This document shows positions 27,817 through 36,129 of a stretch of DNA of 64,000 nt, piece after piece (position 1 is the first letter of the stretch; every line of letters begins with the position of its first letter). The notes beneath the pieces are model-generated. The model was not told where the DNA came from. It worked only from the letters and a program-made list of their open reading frames with translations, and did no database searches. The position numbers and the translations under genes were made by a program. This stretch comes from Saccharicrinis sp963663905 (GTDB lineage: Bacteria; Bacteroidota; Bacteroidia; Bacteroidales; Marinilabiliaceae), in assembly GCA_963663905.2 (NCBI GenBank), contig OY760657.1:2480001-2544000 (forward strand). Reading direction: 5' to 3'.

Positions 27817-28272
27817 TTATTTTTCCAGCTCCAACCACGATTGATTTTCCGTATAATTAATCATTCTTTCTGATGTTAACCTAATGTCTTCAAGAATGCT
27901 TTTAAACTTCATTGTCATTCTTAATGTCTTAAATGGTTGTAATGCTTTCATAAATATCCACGATGCATTGTCTGTATTTAAAACATATTTAGAGTAGTCA
28001 AAACTAGGAATTTGGTCAATTTCAATATTTAATTTTTGTTTAAGTTTTTCGTTTTCAGTATTTCGAATAGTCACTTTTATTTCTTGAAGTGAATTTTCAA
28101 ATTGTTGTGCAAAATTCTTAATCTCAAATTCTGAAAGTCCATATACCCAACTTAATGAGTCACTGTTCCACATAAACCACCTTGCATTCTGAAATCCAAC
28201 ATATTTCTCAATGTCAGATACATATTCTAATAATTGTCTATATGGAGCAAGTATAATTATTGATGAGTTCAT
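27817..28272 (-). CDS. Hypothetical protein
   Basis: A 151-residue protein starting MNSSIIILAPYRQLLEYV. I recognise no family. It is rich in aromatic residues (FQNARWFMWNSDSLSWVYGL) and otherwise helical in character. It has its own gaps on both sides, in line with the cassette-like organisation of this stretch. The open frame and codon use look real. Confidence 0.55.
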   Translation of the reverse strand: MNSSIIILAPYRQLLEYVSDIEKYVGFQNARWFMWNSDSLSWVYGLSEFEIKNFAQQFENSLQEIKVTIRNTENEKLKQKLNIEIDQIPSFDYSKYVLNTDNASWIFMKALQPFKTLRMTMKFKSILEDIRLTSERMINYTENQSWLELEK

Positions 28273-28534
28273 AGTCTACGTTATTCATATTTTATGCGCC
28301 ATGGGTAATGAATGCCAACTTATTTACAAAGGCACCTTTAAAAATATATCCGTCATTAACTACATTCATATTTCATTTAGGATTAATATTTTATCGTTAT
28401 TTGTAATTCAAATGTTGAATATACTTCATTCATTGTCAAATATTTCATATTTACCTTAAAAAGTTATTTACAATTAACAATAAAGAATATTATAAGAAAC
28501 AGGTAGATCGGAAAATGGAAAATGCAGTAATGTT

Positions 28535-28558
28535 GGATGTAAGATGCAATCTTGCACC
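28535..28558 (-). repeat. REP-like palindrome, copy C
   Basis: On the minus strand GGTGCAAGATTGCATCTT is followed by ACATCC. The core differs by one base from the copy at 43159 and is an imperfect palindrome (AAGAT-tgc-ATCTT). Confidence 0.6.
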
Positions 28559-28599
28559 AACGTGGAAGAAAGTAAGGGGCAATAATTAACTTATCCTTT

Positions 28600-28925
28600 A
28601 GTCTCCTATGGTATAACCAGGATATGACGTCCTACTTACTATGGTTTTTTCATGGATATTTTATGGTCTTTCTTCGGTTCCTAAGAAGCAATGACTATGC
28701 AAAGAATAACCATAGCCAACCCATAGACATACCAACCACAACCCAAAGGATATCCGAAGAACACCCAAAGAAAACCAAACAAATACCATAGATAACCGAA
28801 GACCTACCGAAGAAAAGTCAAGAAAACACTGAAAAACACCAAAACCTGGAATATTTTTGGCCAAAAACGTGATTATGCGGAATATTATTGTCGTTTTTTG
28901 CGATTTTCCGGAATATTGGCCCATT
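28600..28925 (-). repeat. Phased 11-nt degenerate repeat element, copy 2
   Basis: Read on the minus strand, the final C of each CC dinucleotide (forward coordinates) falls at 28711, 28722, 28733, 28744, 28755, 28766, 28776, 28787, 28797 and 28808, that is 11-nt steps with two of 10. Units such as TTCTTTGGGTG and TTCTTCGGATA match copy 1 units closely. On the plus strand GG occurs at 28610, 28643, 28654, 28665 and 28676, again multiples of 11. The A-rich leader GCAAAAAACGA precedes the long arm as in copy 1. An 87-codon open frame across it is a consequence of the repeats and is not listed as a gene. Confidence 0.7.
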
Positions 28926-28930
28926 TCTTA

Positions 28931-29307
28931 ACCTTTTACACACAAAACTGATTTCATGTACACACTCTTAATATTTATAATCAATTAGTTACAAACGATA
29001 AAAGTTACAGTAAAATTACTATAATTTATTCGATGTATATTTTACTATACTTTAGAACTAACGAAAGAATGTCGAAGGTAACAAGTTTTAATGGTAGAAA
29101 GTGATTTACAGCTCTGAAAATAAAAAAGAGAGAAAGGAAAAAGGAAAAAATTGATTATTCACAAAATTCATATTAGAGAATATATTAAATCTTATAAAAA
29201 TTTGTATATACATAACCATTAAGAGTAATTTATCATTAAAACATATTCCTTCAAAAACTATCAAATAAAATAATTTTTAAACGACGTTTCTGTATCAATA
29301 GCACTCT
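28931..29307. other. Gene-free AT-rich stretch upstream of the PcfJ-like gene
   Basis: No convincing coding frame, RNA gene or repeat was found between the phased element and the promoter at 29308. Confidence 0.6.
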
Positions 29308-29340
29308 GTCGTTATTTGACGTGGTTTGCTTTTTATTTTG
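29308..29340 (+). promoter_or_regulatory. Shared-motif promoter of PcfJ-like gene (member 1)
   Basis: The block GTCGTTATTTGACG starts 25 nt before the minus-7 box TTATTTTG (one mismatch to TAnnTTTG), which ends 22 nt before the start codon. The invariant positions G1, C3, T8, T10, G11 and C13 are shared with four other promoters in this region. Confidence 0.55.
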
Positions 29341-29362
29341 TTAAAAAGTAAAATTTAAACAC

Positions 29363-30220
29363 ATGAATAGACAAACTACACCTGATATTTTTACTATGGA
29401 ATACACACCTGAACTTTTGAATAAACTTCAAATAGATTGGGTATATAAAGCATTTCCTCACCCAAAACTAATTCTCGATTATGAAGATCTGTTTGATCTG
29501 ATATTACACAATAAGGTTAACAATCCGGTTGAGGTGATAAATTACATGACTCATAAACAGAGAATTCATCCTATCCCCTGTAATAAACTCTTTTATAAAA
29601 TGGTTTTAAAAAATCCTGTAATCGACAATCGTGAAAAGTTGGATATTGCCTACAAAATTTATCTGGTATCTGAGAATATTAAATATGCTATTGAAAATAT
29701 GATATCCCTTGTCTTTCGATATATTCATAATTCTAATTTTAAAGATTTTATTGACAAAGCTATTGAAACGAATATGGAAATCAATCCGTTCTTATCCGAT
29801 AATCATATCAATGAGTTACTGGGATACTATTTTAAAGAGAGAGATTCCATTGCGTACCATGGGGAACTTATTCTACCTCAAAAATGCAACCTGATTGAAA
29901 ACAATATTTCATTATTTCAGGAAGGTAAAGAGATGAACCATTGTATTTATGATTACTGGGAAGACATTTCAAATAAAAGATGCTTTATTATCAGTATGAG
30001 ATTCCCGGAAAGAGTCACATTTTTGATAGATCAGGATCCATATATGAAATGGTTTCATATCCAATCAGCCTATCGATATAACAATCAAATACCATCAAGC
30101 AATTCCATTGCAATCATGGCTGAATTTATCAAAAAAGAAGAAAACCAACATTTCTTTTTAGTAAACTATAATGCTAATGATGACGAAACAGATGAAAGAC
30201 TACCTGACTTTCCTTTCTAA
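29363..30220 (+). CDS. PcfJ-like protein A
   Basis: A 285-residue protein. Its C-terminal third matches the PcfJ-like signature LFQEGKEMNHCIYDYWEDIS (E-G-x-x-M-x-H-C) followed by CFIISMRFPERVTF. PcfJ homologues occur on conjugative elements and as orphan chromosomal genes, and their function is not established. The N-terminal half (WVYKAFPHPKLILDYEDLF) resembles the same part of the protein encoded at 58963-59943, so the two are diverged paralogues. It faces the small unknown gene at 30306 and is preceded by a promoter of the shared class. Acidic C-terminus NDDETDERLPDF. Confidence 0.7.
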   Translation: MNRQTTPDIFTMEYTPELLNKLQIDWVYKAFPHPKLILDYEDLFDLILHNKVNNPVEVINYMTHKQRIHPIPCNKLFYKMVLKNPVIDNREKLDIAYKIYLVSENIKYAIENMISLVFRYIHNSNFKDFIDKAIETNMEINPFLSDNHINELLGYYFKERDSIAYHGELILPQKCNLIENNISLFQEGKEMNHCIYDYWEDISNKRCFIISMRFPERVTFLIDQDPYMKWFHIQSAYRYNNQIPSSNSIAIMAEFIKKEENQHFFLVNYNANDDETDERLPDFPF

Positions 30221-30237
30221 AATATTGTCAACAAAAA

Positions 30238-30271
30238 AATGCCGGCTGAAATTATTATTCCCTCCGGCATT
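30238..30271 (-). terminator. Terminator of the small gene at 30306
   Basis: Stem AATGCCGG/CCGGCATT (8 bp, perfect) with an 18-nt loop, followed on the minus strand by TTTTTGTTG. It lies between convergent genes and could act on both. Confidence 0.75.
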
Positions 30272-30305
30272 AAAACAAACTTTAAAACTTATAATCATGA
30301 ATTTA

Positions 30306-30815
30306 TTAAACTACTAGCATCTCCCTCAAACATCGTAAATAAGGTTCAAATGCAGTTACCACAGTTAACAGCAAATTATCTCCATTTTCCTTTATATCAT
30401 ATTTCATTAATTTATATGGCGGTAACAATTGAAAAAGATCTACAATCTCATCTGTACCTTTTTCGCTTTTTTCAATTTCAAATATCCGCTTTTTAACATG
30501 AGATATAATAGTTGCATTTTCAAAACTACCTGCTTTTATTGCATTCATTTTCTCCTCTTCAAGAAAACTATATAATAATGAATAATCAATTTTCTCCTTA
30601 TTGTATCCCAGGTAATCCTCAAGGTTTAACACTACGGTTTTAAAAGCATACTTCACATCCTCCAACAACCGTGTTTCTAGCTTAATGTGCTGCCCCTTTG
30701 CTTTTAAACTCTTACTAAAAACAGACAGTCGATCACAGTCCAATGTATAAGTAAATCCGGAAAAAGAATGTGATAATATTTCACCCAGTAACATAATGTT
30801 CGTATTTGTATCCAT
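30306..30815 (-). CDS. Hypothetical protein (169 aa)
   Basis: No family recognised. It begins MDTNTNIMLLGEILSHSFSG and has a mostly helical, charged composition, with FLEEEKMNAIKAGSFENATI in the centre and a hydrophobic end (FEPYLRCLREMLVV). It is convergent with PcfJ-like A and diverges from the WYL regulator gene. Its promoter shares the special motif with both, which suggests common regulation. Confidence 0.6.
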   Translation of the reverse strand: MDTNTNIMLLGEILSHSFSGFTYTLDCDRLSVFSKSLKAKGQHIKLETRLLEDVKYAFKTVVLNLEDYLGYNKEKIDYSLLYSFLEEEKMNAIKAGSFENATIISHVKKRIFEIEKSEKGTDEIVDLFQLLPPYKLMKYDIKENGDNLLLTVVTAFEPYLRCLREMLVV

Positions 30816-30843
30816 AACTGTTTTTATTGGTTTAATTATGACA

Positions 30844-30876
30844 CAAACCTATATCACCACTATGCCAAATCATGTC
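30844..30876 (-). promoter_or_regulatory. Shared-motif promoter (member 2)
   Basis: On the minus strand GACATGATTTGGCA (first base at 30876) stands 25 nt before TAGGTTTG (30844-30851), a perfect TAnnTTTG box 28 nt upstream of the 169-aa gene. Confidence 0.6.
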
Positions 30877-31047
30877 AGGGTATAAAAATTATAAATCTTT
30901 TCATATTAGATATATGCTTAAATATTATCCAATCCAACTACTTCATTTTTACATTAAGCATATTCTAAATATATCTATTGTCTTTTCTATTATCTAAATT
31001 CTATCGATCTATTAATTCAATTGCTTAAAAAGAAAAATCATAACCCT

Positions 31048-31080
31048 GCCGCCGTTTGTCAGACTCATATATTACCTTTA
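31048..31080 (+). promoter_or_regulatory. Shared-motif promoter of WYL regulator (member 3)
   Basis: GCCGCCGTTTGTCA starts 25 nt before TACCTTTA (31073-31080), a near TAnnTTTG box 24 nt from the chosen ATG. It keeps G1, C3, T8, T10, G11 and C13 of the shared block but has C at position 5, so it is the weakest member. If real, the regulator may control its own gene. Confidence 0.45.
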
Positions 31081-31104
31081 CACTATCACAAACAAATAAC
31101 CATT

Positions 31105-32004
31105 ATGTCTAAAAGAGAAGCCATACTCAGATACAGCTTAATTATCAACAGATTAAGACTCAAAAAATCTACATTTAAAGAAATTGATGATTATTTAGTT
31201 CAGGAAAGTAAATTTCAGGGATATGATTTTCGCATATCAGAAAGAACCTTTGATCGCGATAGAAAGGACATTCTTTCCATATATAATATAGAAATCAAGT
31301 ATGATTTTTCATCAAAGGTATATTATATAGCACAAGACGAAGAAGATAGTGCTCACAACCGTTTGTTAGAGGCATTTGACACATTTAATGCATTAAATCT
31401 TAGTGATAAAATTTCCAAAGGCATTCATTTTGAAACAAGAAAATCAAAGGGTACAGAAAATCTTCACGGCATGGTGCATGCCATCCAAAACCAGCTTATC
31501 ATCAAATTTGATTATCACAAATTCTATAACGATAAGATTAGCCATAGAACAGTAAATCCTTTGGCTTTAAAGGAATACAAAAACAGATGGTACATCATGG
31601 CATTGGATCACAAAGACAATAGTATCAAAAGTTTCGGTTTAGATCGCATCAACAACCTTCAGATTACAAAAACTAAATTCATTGATGATACCAACTTTGA
31701 TATTGATGAACACTTTAAATACAGCTTTGGCATAATAAGTCCCAATGCTGACAAACCTGAAGAAATTATAATATCCTTTACTCCTTTCCAGGGAAAATAT
31801 ATTCAATCTATGCCACTACACCATACACAAGAAACTATTATTGATAATGACGAGGAGTTCAGAATTAAACTGAAACTATATATAACTCATGATTTTATAA
31901 TGGAAATATTGTCCATGGCTAATAACCTAAAAATAATACAACCGGAGTCTTTAATTGATGAGATAAAGAAAGTAAGTAAAGCTACTTTTGAACAGTATAA
32001 ATAA
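31105..32004 (+). CDS. WYL-domain transcriptional regulator 1
   Basis: A 299-residue regulator: an N-terminal winged-helix region (residues 1-65, with ISERTFDRDRKDI as recognition helix), a WYL domain (about 120-200, VNPLALKEYKNRWYIMALDH, where RWYIMA fits the WYL signature), and a WCX C-terminal domain (about 215-295). WYL regulators sense ligands, often nucleic acids or nucleotides, and frequently control defence genes. I chose the ATG giving MSKREAILRYSLI over a TTG 28 codons upstream because the promoter lies between them. It is convergent with a homologue at 32177. Confidence 0.85.
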   Translation: MSKREAILRYSLIINRLRLKKSTFKEIDDYLVQESKFQGYDFRISERTFDRDRKDILSIYNIEIKYDFSSKVYYIAQDEEDSAHNRLLEAFDTFNALNLSDKISKGIHFETRKSKGTENLHGMVHAIQNQLIIKFDYHKFYNDKISHRTVNPLALKEYKNRWYIMALDHKDNSIKSFGLDRINNLQITKTKFIDDTNFDIDEHFKYSFGIISPNADKPEEIIISFTPFQGKYIQSMPLHHTQETIIDNDEEFRIKLKLYITHDFIMEILSMANNLKIIQPESLIDEIKKVSKATFEQYK

Positions 32005-32176
32005 TCATTAACAAATAGTATCTCATAAAGTGTATATCTTAGATATTATACACGATATTTAGCATTACTATGTTGTTGGAATTTTAAAAAATTATAAATC
32101 AAACCCTTATTGTTTACATAAAACACCAAACAGATTCAAAAAAATTCAATTTGGCCAGAAGTAATTATTTTAAGTA

Positions 32177-33082
32177 TTATGATTTTTCATATAAATCCCA
32201 GGCTCCAAATAATATTTCTTTAATCTGTTGTGTAAGTTCTTTAGGACTTATTACTTTAACACGATCTCCAAATGATAATATTTCCATGCAAAAATCGTAA
32301 GTCAAATAAATGTGGAGTTTAATTCGAAACTCTGATTCATTATCTACCAACACTTCTTGAGATTCATGCAAGGGTAATGTTTTTATGTATTTACCCTGTA
32401 ATGGATCAAAAGAAAGAATTACTTCATAAATTGTTTTATCATCTGGTATATAAATACCAAAGCTATTCTTAAAATATTCCTCAATATTTAATGTATCTGA
32501 TTTTTTATATTCCTTATCAGAAATAATTATGTCTGAAATTCGATCTAATGCAAAATTCTTTACTTCATTATCTGCAGTATCTTTACCAAACACATACCAC
32601 CTATTTCGGAACTCTTTTACAATATATGGTTCTATACATCGTGAAGATGTTTCTTTTTGATTGAATTTATTATACGTAAATTCCAGTTTCCTTTTGTTTT
32701 TTATTGCTTGTATTATTCCAAATAAATTCTCTGTTCCTTGTGGTTTCCTTTTTTCAAACTGTATATATTCTCCAAGCTGGTCAGAAACTTTAAAAACATT
32801 AAATATATCGAAGGCTTCCAGTTTACGATCTGAAGCATAAGATTGATTATCTTCTGAAATGTAATATGTACGACTGGATGAATTATATTGTATATCTACA
32901 TTATATAAGGCTCTGATATCTTCTATATCACGTTGAAAAGTACGCTTCGAAATTATATAGTTATACCCTTGTAACTCTGATTCAAATTCTAAGTAATTTA
33001 GTATTTCTTTAAAAGACGATTGTTGTGTCCTTAACCTGTTAATGATTAAATATAATCTGGCAATAGCCTCTCTGGTTGACAT
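32177..33082 (-). CDS. WYL-domain transcriptional regulator 2
   Basis: A 301-residue homologue of regulator 1, collinear over its full length. MSTREAIARLYLIINRLR matches MSKREAILRYSLIINRLR, ISKRTFQRDIEDI is the recognition helix, EPYIVKEFRNRWYVFGKD the WYL region, and PLQGKYIKTLPLHESQE the WCX region. Two homologous regulators tail-to-tail suggest an old duplication or two arriving modules. It lies just downstream of the NERD-helicase gene on the same strand (44 nt) and may be co-transcribed with it. Confidence 0.85.
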   Translation of the reverse strand: MSTREAIARLYLIINRLRTQQSSFKEILNYLEFESELQGYNYIISKRTFQRDIEDIRALYNVDIQYNSSSRTYYISEDNQSYASDRKLEAFDIFNVFKVSDQLGEYIQFEKRKPQGTENLFGIIQAIKNKRKLEFTYNKFNQKETSSRCIEPYIVKEFRNRWYVFGKDTADNEVKNFALDRISDIIISDKEYKKSDTLNIEEYFKNSFGIYIPDDKTIYEVILSFDPLQGKYIKTLPLHESQEVLVDNESEFRIKLHIYLTYDFCMEILSFGDRVKVISPKELTQQIKEILFGAWDLYEKS

Positions 33083-33126
33083 ATTGAAAGTTTTATCAGG
33101 GATTAAAATTAATTAAATAGACATGT

Positions 33127-34761
33127 TTAATTTTTACAAAATACCTTTAACATACTTTTGGCTCTCGTGCCTTGTGTATAAAACATTTTGGCATTTACAT
33201 TTTCCATACTACCATTAAGAATTAACAGTACAACCGGACTCTCCAATCCTTTAAAACGATTAATAGAAGTAAAATGCAAAGTTTTACTGTCCCGTTCAAC
33301 ATCATCGTGCCAAGGCAAAAGAGAATAAAATGCTATTTTTTCAATCTGATTTAATGGATGCTCATTTAAGTGGCCATCTACTAATATAGTAATGTCACTA
33401 CAACTTATTTTTTCTATAGTAACAAGTCTTTGTATAGTAAATTCCAGTTGTTTGGTTAACTCTTCATTGTTGGAGTAGTTTATTGTGTCAACAGGCAAAC
33501 CTTCAGGAGTTTCTTTTGATGAAATCGGAATATTTGTTTTGTTCGTAACATACTCTGAAATGGCCAAAGTATTTCGGAAATTGTATCTCAATTGCAATTT
33601 AATAAAGCTATCATGTTCAGGAATTTGAAATTGACGCTCAAATATATCCTGGTTTTCATCGTATAATATAACAATATTGGCATCTTTACAAGTCAGTTTT
33701 AGCACTGTTTCCATCCAATGTTCACTTAAATCCTGGGCTTCATCAATAATAAGAGCATCATATTGGAATTTATCCGGATGGCTCTTAATTAGTTTTCCAA
33801 ATTTTTTAGGTAAGGTTTCTACATTAAAGAAGTGATCTTTAATGTCTTTATCCTCAAACCAATCAGGTTCAATACTTGTAATAAAATCATATGCAAAGGT
33901 ATGAAACGTAATTGCCTTTATATTTTCATGTTCACATGCTTTTTTTAAAGCTTCACTCAACATGCGATTATAACATAGCAATAAGACATTTTTTCCTTCA
34001 TTAGCAAAATCAATAGCTGCTGATGTAGCCATAATTGTTTTACCCGTCCCTGCTCCTCCTGAAACAGCAATTCGCTTTTGCTGATAGATTTGTTCAAAGA
34101 ACATTTTTTGCATTTTTTCAAGGTAAATATACTTTTCCTCATATTTCTTTAATAGAATATTCATAGGCTGTACAATACCCATACCTCTTAAAAGGCTCTT
34201 CTCCAATTTATTTTTATATGTTTCAATTGGTTCTCCTTCGAGATAGTCATAACGTTCTTGTATGTTATTGAAAATATTACCAATAGCTTCCTCAACTTCA
34301 TCCATAGATTGATAGTCCATTATCTGCCAGGGAGCCAAATGTGTAGGTGTAAAACTACCTGCAGAACTTAACCCATCCGGAAACCATAAAGCCCATTCTG
34401 TCGGAACATTTCTAAGTATATTTTTATAACGCTTCAATAAGTTGTATTTATTCTTCTTTGCCTGATCATCCGGACCATGATCCATCCTTCGCTTATTCTG
34501 AAACCAACAATTTTCTTTAGCTGAATAACTTAAACTTCCTCCTTTTACTTCAATAATTAGAATGCCATTAAGTCGATCATTTCGCTTGTCTATGAGTAAA
34601 AAATCTATTTCATAGTCACTGCTTTCGTTACCAGATGAACCACTAAAACATTTGCTATAAAAAATATCAAAATCTTTTTCTGGAAGCTTGGCTAAAGCTT
34701 TAAATACATTTTCTTCTGCCGGATTATCAATACTTTTAGGAAATTCTGAAGGGTAAATCAT
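33127..34761 (-). CDS. NERD-domain superfamily I helicase
   Basis: A 544-residue fusion of an N-terminal NERD nuclease-related domain (SDYEIDFLLIDKRNDRLNGI then IIEVKGGSLSY, the E-D-E-x-K type active site, about residues 45-85) with a UvrD-like helicase: Walker A SGGAGTGKTIMATSAA near residue 234, Walker B ALIIDEAQDLSEH near 337, motif III ILYDENQDIF, motif V INRFKGLESPVVLL and motif VI FYTQGTRAKSMLKV. NERD-helicases are common in phage-defence islands and on plasmids, but the substrate here is unknown. It has a small gene directly upstream (20 nt) and a WYL regulator downstream. Confidence 0.85.
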   Translation of the reverse strand: MIYPSEFPKSIDNPAEENVFKALAKLPEKDFDIFYSKCFSGSSGNESSDYEIDFLLIDKRNDRLNGILIIEVKGGSLSYSAKENCWFQNKRRMDHGPDDQAKKNKYNLLKRYKNILRNVPTEWALWFPDGLSSAGSFTPTHLAPWQIMDYQSMDEVEEAIGNIFNNIQERYDYLEGEPIETYKNKLEKSLLRGMGIVQPMNILLKKYEEKYIYLEKMQKMFFEQIYQQKRIAVSGGAGTGKTIMATSAAIDFANEGKNVLLLCYNRMLSEALKKACEHENIKAITFHTFAYDFITSIEPDWFEDKDIKDHFFNVETLPKKFGKLIKSHPDKFQYDALIIDEAQDLSEHWMETVLKLTCKDANIVILYDENQDIFERQFQIPEHDSFIKLQLRYNFRNTLAISEYVTNKTNIPISSKETPEGLPVDTINYSNNEELTKQLEFTIQRLVTIEKISCSDITILVDGHLNEHPLNQIEKIAFYSLLPWHDDVERDSKTLHFTSINRFKGLESPVVLLILNGSMENVNAKMFYTQGTRAKSMLKVFCKN

Positions 34762-34781
34762 GTTTCTATTTTACTTATGAA

Positions 34782-35069
34782 CTAACAATATTCAAAACCA
34801 AAATTAACAAAAACAAAGTCTTTACCACTTCTATTGAAAGTCATCTTTGCTTCTTTTGAGTGAATAAATTCAGAATCCAGAACTAATTGTCTTAATTGCT
34901 GCTCATTAATATCCTTCACATCTTCTTCTGCAAAAATTATTGTCTCACCTAATACTCCATCCCATAACCACTTTTGATATAATACATCAAACTCAGCAAC
35001 TTTACATTCTTTTTGTTTTTTAATTTTAGTATCCGCATCAAGAGGTACATTCTTAAATTTGTTTGTCAT
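34782..35069 (-). CDS. Hypothetical protein upstream of the NERD-helicase
   Basis: A 95-residue protein starting MTNKFKNVPLDADTKIKK and ending FVFVNFGFEYC. No family recognised. It has a charged, mixed composition with GETIIFAEEDVKDINEQQL in the middle. The 20-nt gap makes co-transcription with the NERD-helicase very likely, so it may be a partner or antidote (inference only). Confidence 0.55.
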   Translation of the reverse strand: MTNKFKNVPLDADTKIKKQKECKVAEFDVLYQKWLWDGVLGETIIFAEEDVKDINEQQLRQLVLDSEFIHSKEAKMTFNRSGKDFVFVNFGFEYC

Positions 35070-35115
35070 AATAATTTGATTTTAATAAGTATAATAATTT
35101 AATAATATTGAATCA

Positions 35116-35130
35116 CAAGTTACAAACTTG
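35116..35130. promoter_or_regulatory. Possible operator upstream of the NERD-helicase operon
   Basis: CAAGTT-ACA-AACTTG is a perfect 6-bp inverted repeat with a 3-nt centre, 47 nt upstream of the first gene of the operon. Its size suits a dimeric regulator, and the nearby WYL protein is a candidate, but no test is possible from sequence alone. Confidence 0.3.
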
Positions 35131-35231
35131 CGATATTGGAAGAAAATAGTAAGTAGGGTTTGGGACAAGGTCCCATTTTACAACACTATAATTAAACTAG
35201 GGCCTTTTAATAACGTTACACATAAATTTAC

Positions 35232-35316
35232 AGGGCTGACTACAACCTGTATTCCTGTCAAGCTGCACTATAGCTAATATGGTATACAAAACTTCAAAAT
35301 AATACTGACCAGCCCT
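35232..35316. repeat. Widely spaced inverted repeat in an intergenic gap
   Basis: AGGGCTG (35232-35238) and CAGCCCT (35310-35316) face each other across 71 nt in a gap without genes. It may be the footprint of a small structured RNA or a vanished element. Support is weak. Confidence 0.25.
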
Positions 35317-35344
35317 TAAAATTATAAATTGTTGTGGGTTGTTT

Positions 35345-35773
35345 TTAATTCTTCCAACCTGCTTGTTTTTGATAATGTAGCTTGGGTCTAAGTTCTATAT
35401 TCTGTTTAAACCTAAAGTTATAGAAATCATTCAAGTCAAGCTGCTTAACATTAGATAGTTTCAGATTTGAATACTGGTCATATCCTAATCTAGATGATTC
35501 TAAATTCTTATCAATCATCCAATAAAATATTGTATCGTTTCTAATTGATGTTGCCAGAATATAACCTTCATTAAATCCTAATAATTCAATATTTTGAATA
35601 ACTAATGATCCTATATAATATGGTTTTTCCTTATTGTCTGGAACAACTATGTTATTAAAAGAAGGTTCCGTCTGATAATAAAAATTGGCTCCTAAATCTA
35701 AGTCTCCGTAATAGTTACCACATGAATTACAAATTAATATAAAGACAAAACTTATTATTGATATAATTCTCAT
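35345..35773 (-). CDS. Small lipoprotein, DUF3997-like
   Basis: A 142-residue exported lipoprotein: signal MRIISIISFVFILICNSC with lipid Cys at residue 18, then GNYYGDLDLGANFYYQTE. The layout (short, with YILATSIRNDTIFYWMID in the middle) reminds me of DUF3997 proteins, but I am not sure. Function unknown. It stands alone between the NERD-helicase operon and clpS. Confidence 0.55.
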   Translation of the reverse strand: MRIISIISFVFILICNSCGNYYGDLDLGANFYYQTEPSFNNIVVPDNKEKPYYIGSLVIQNIELLGFNEGYILATSIRNDTIFYWMIDKNLESSRLGYDQYSNLKLSNVKQLDLNDFYNFRFKQNIELRPKLHYQKQAGWKN

Positions 35774-35832
35774 TTAAAATTTCTTAAATAACCCAAAACA
35801 TGCAAATATGAGTTAAAACTCACACTAACAGA

Positions 35833-36105
35833 TCATTCAATTGTAACCGACAGGCCACAATCGATTAAAATGCTCTTAATTGGCAATAGGTCTTTCTCTG
35901 AACCGGATTTAATATCACATTTACCTTTATAATGTACAATCAGTGAGCACTGTTCAGCTTGCTCTTGTGTGTGCTTACAATATTTCATTAAACACTCAAT
36001 AACAAAATCAAATGTGTTATAATCATCATTCCATAAAATAAGGGTGAATTTATTGAGTTTATCTATCTCTTCTTTTGCTTTCTTCTTTGTTAATGTATCT
36101 GCCAT
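35833..36105 (-). CDS. clpS: ATP-dependent Clp protease adaptor ClpS
   Basis: Adaptor that binds N-degron substrates and delivers them to ClpAP. The 90-residue protein shows the ClpS core FTLILWNDDYNTFDFVIECL (the N-D-D-Y motif that contacts the N-end residue), then KYCKHTQEQAEQCSLIVHYKGKC with the conserved His of the family. It lies 24 nt downstream of the deoxyribonucleotidase gene and is probably transcribed with it, so it may come under the shared-motif promoter at 36601. Confidence 0.9.
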   Translation of the reverse strand: MADTLTKKKAKEEIDKLNKFTLILWNDDYNTFDFVIECLMKYCKHTQEQAEQCSLIVHYKGKCDIKSGSEKDLLPIKSILIDCGLSVTIE

Positions 36106-36129
36106 TATATACTGGTATTATTCGTTCTT

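Noticed and set aside
28661..28924. An 87-codon minus-strand frame rich in Phe, Gly and Trp
   Set aside because: It is the translation of the 11-nt phased repeats, with a different register every unit. No domain or start context supports it.
32030..32053. GTGTATA/TATACAC hairpin between the convergent WYL genes as a terminator
   Set aside because: The stem is only 7 bp of A/T-rich pairs and neither strand has a T-run, so it was not listed as a feature.
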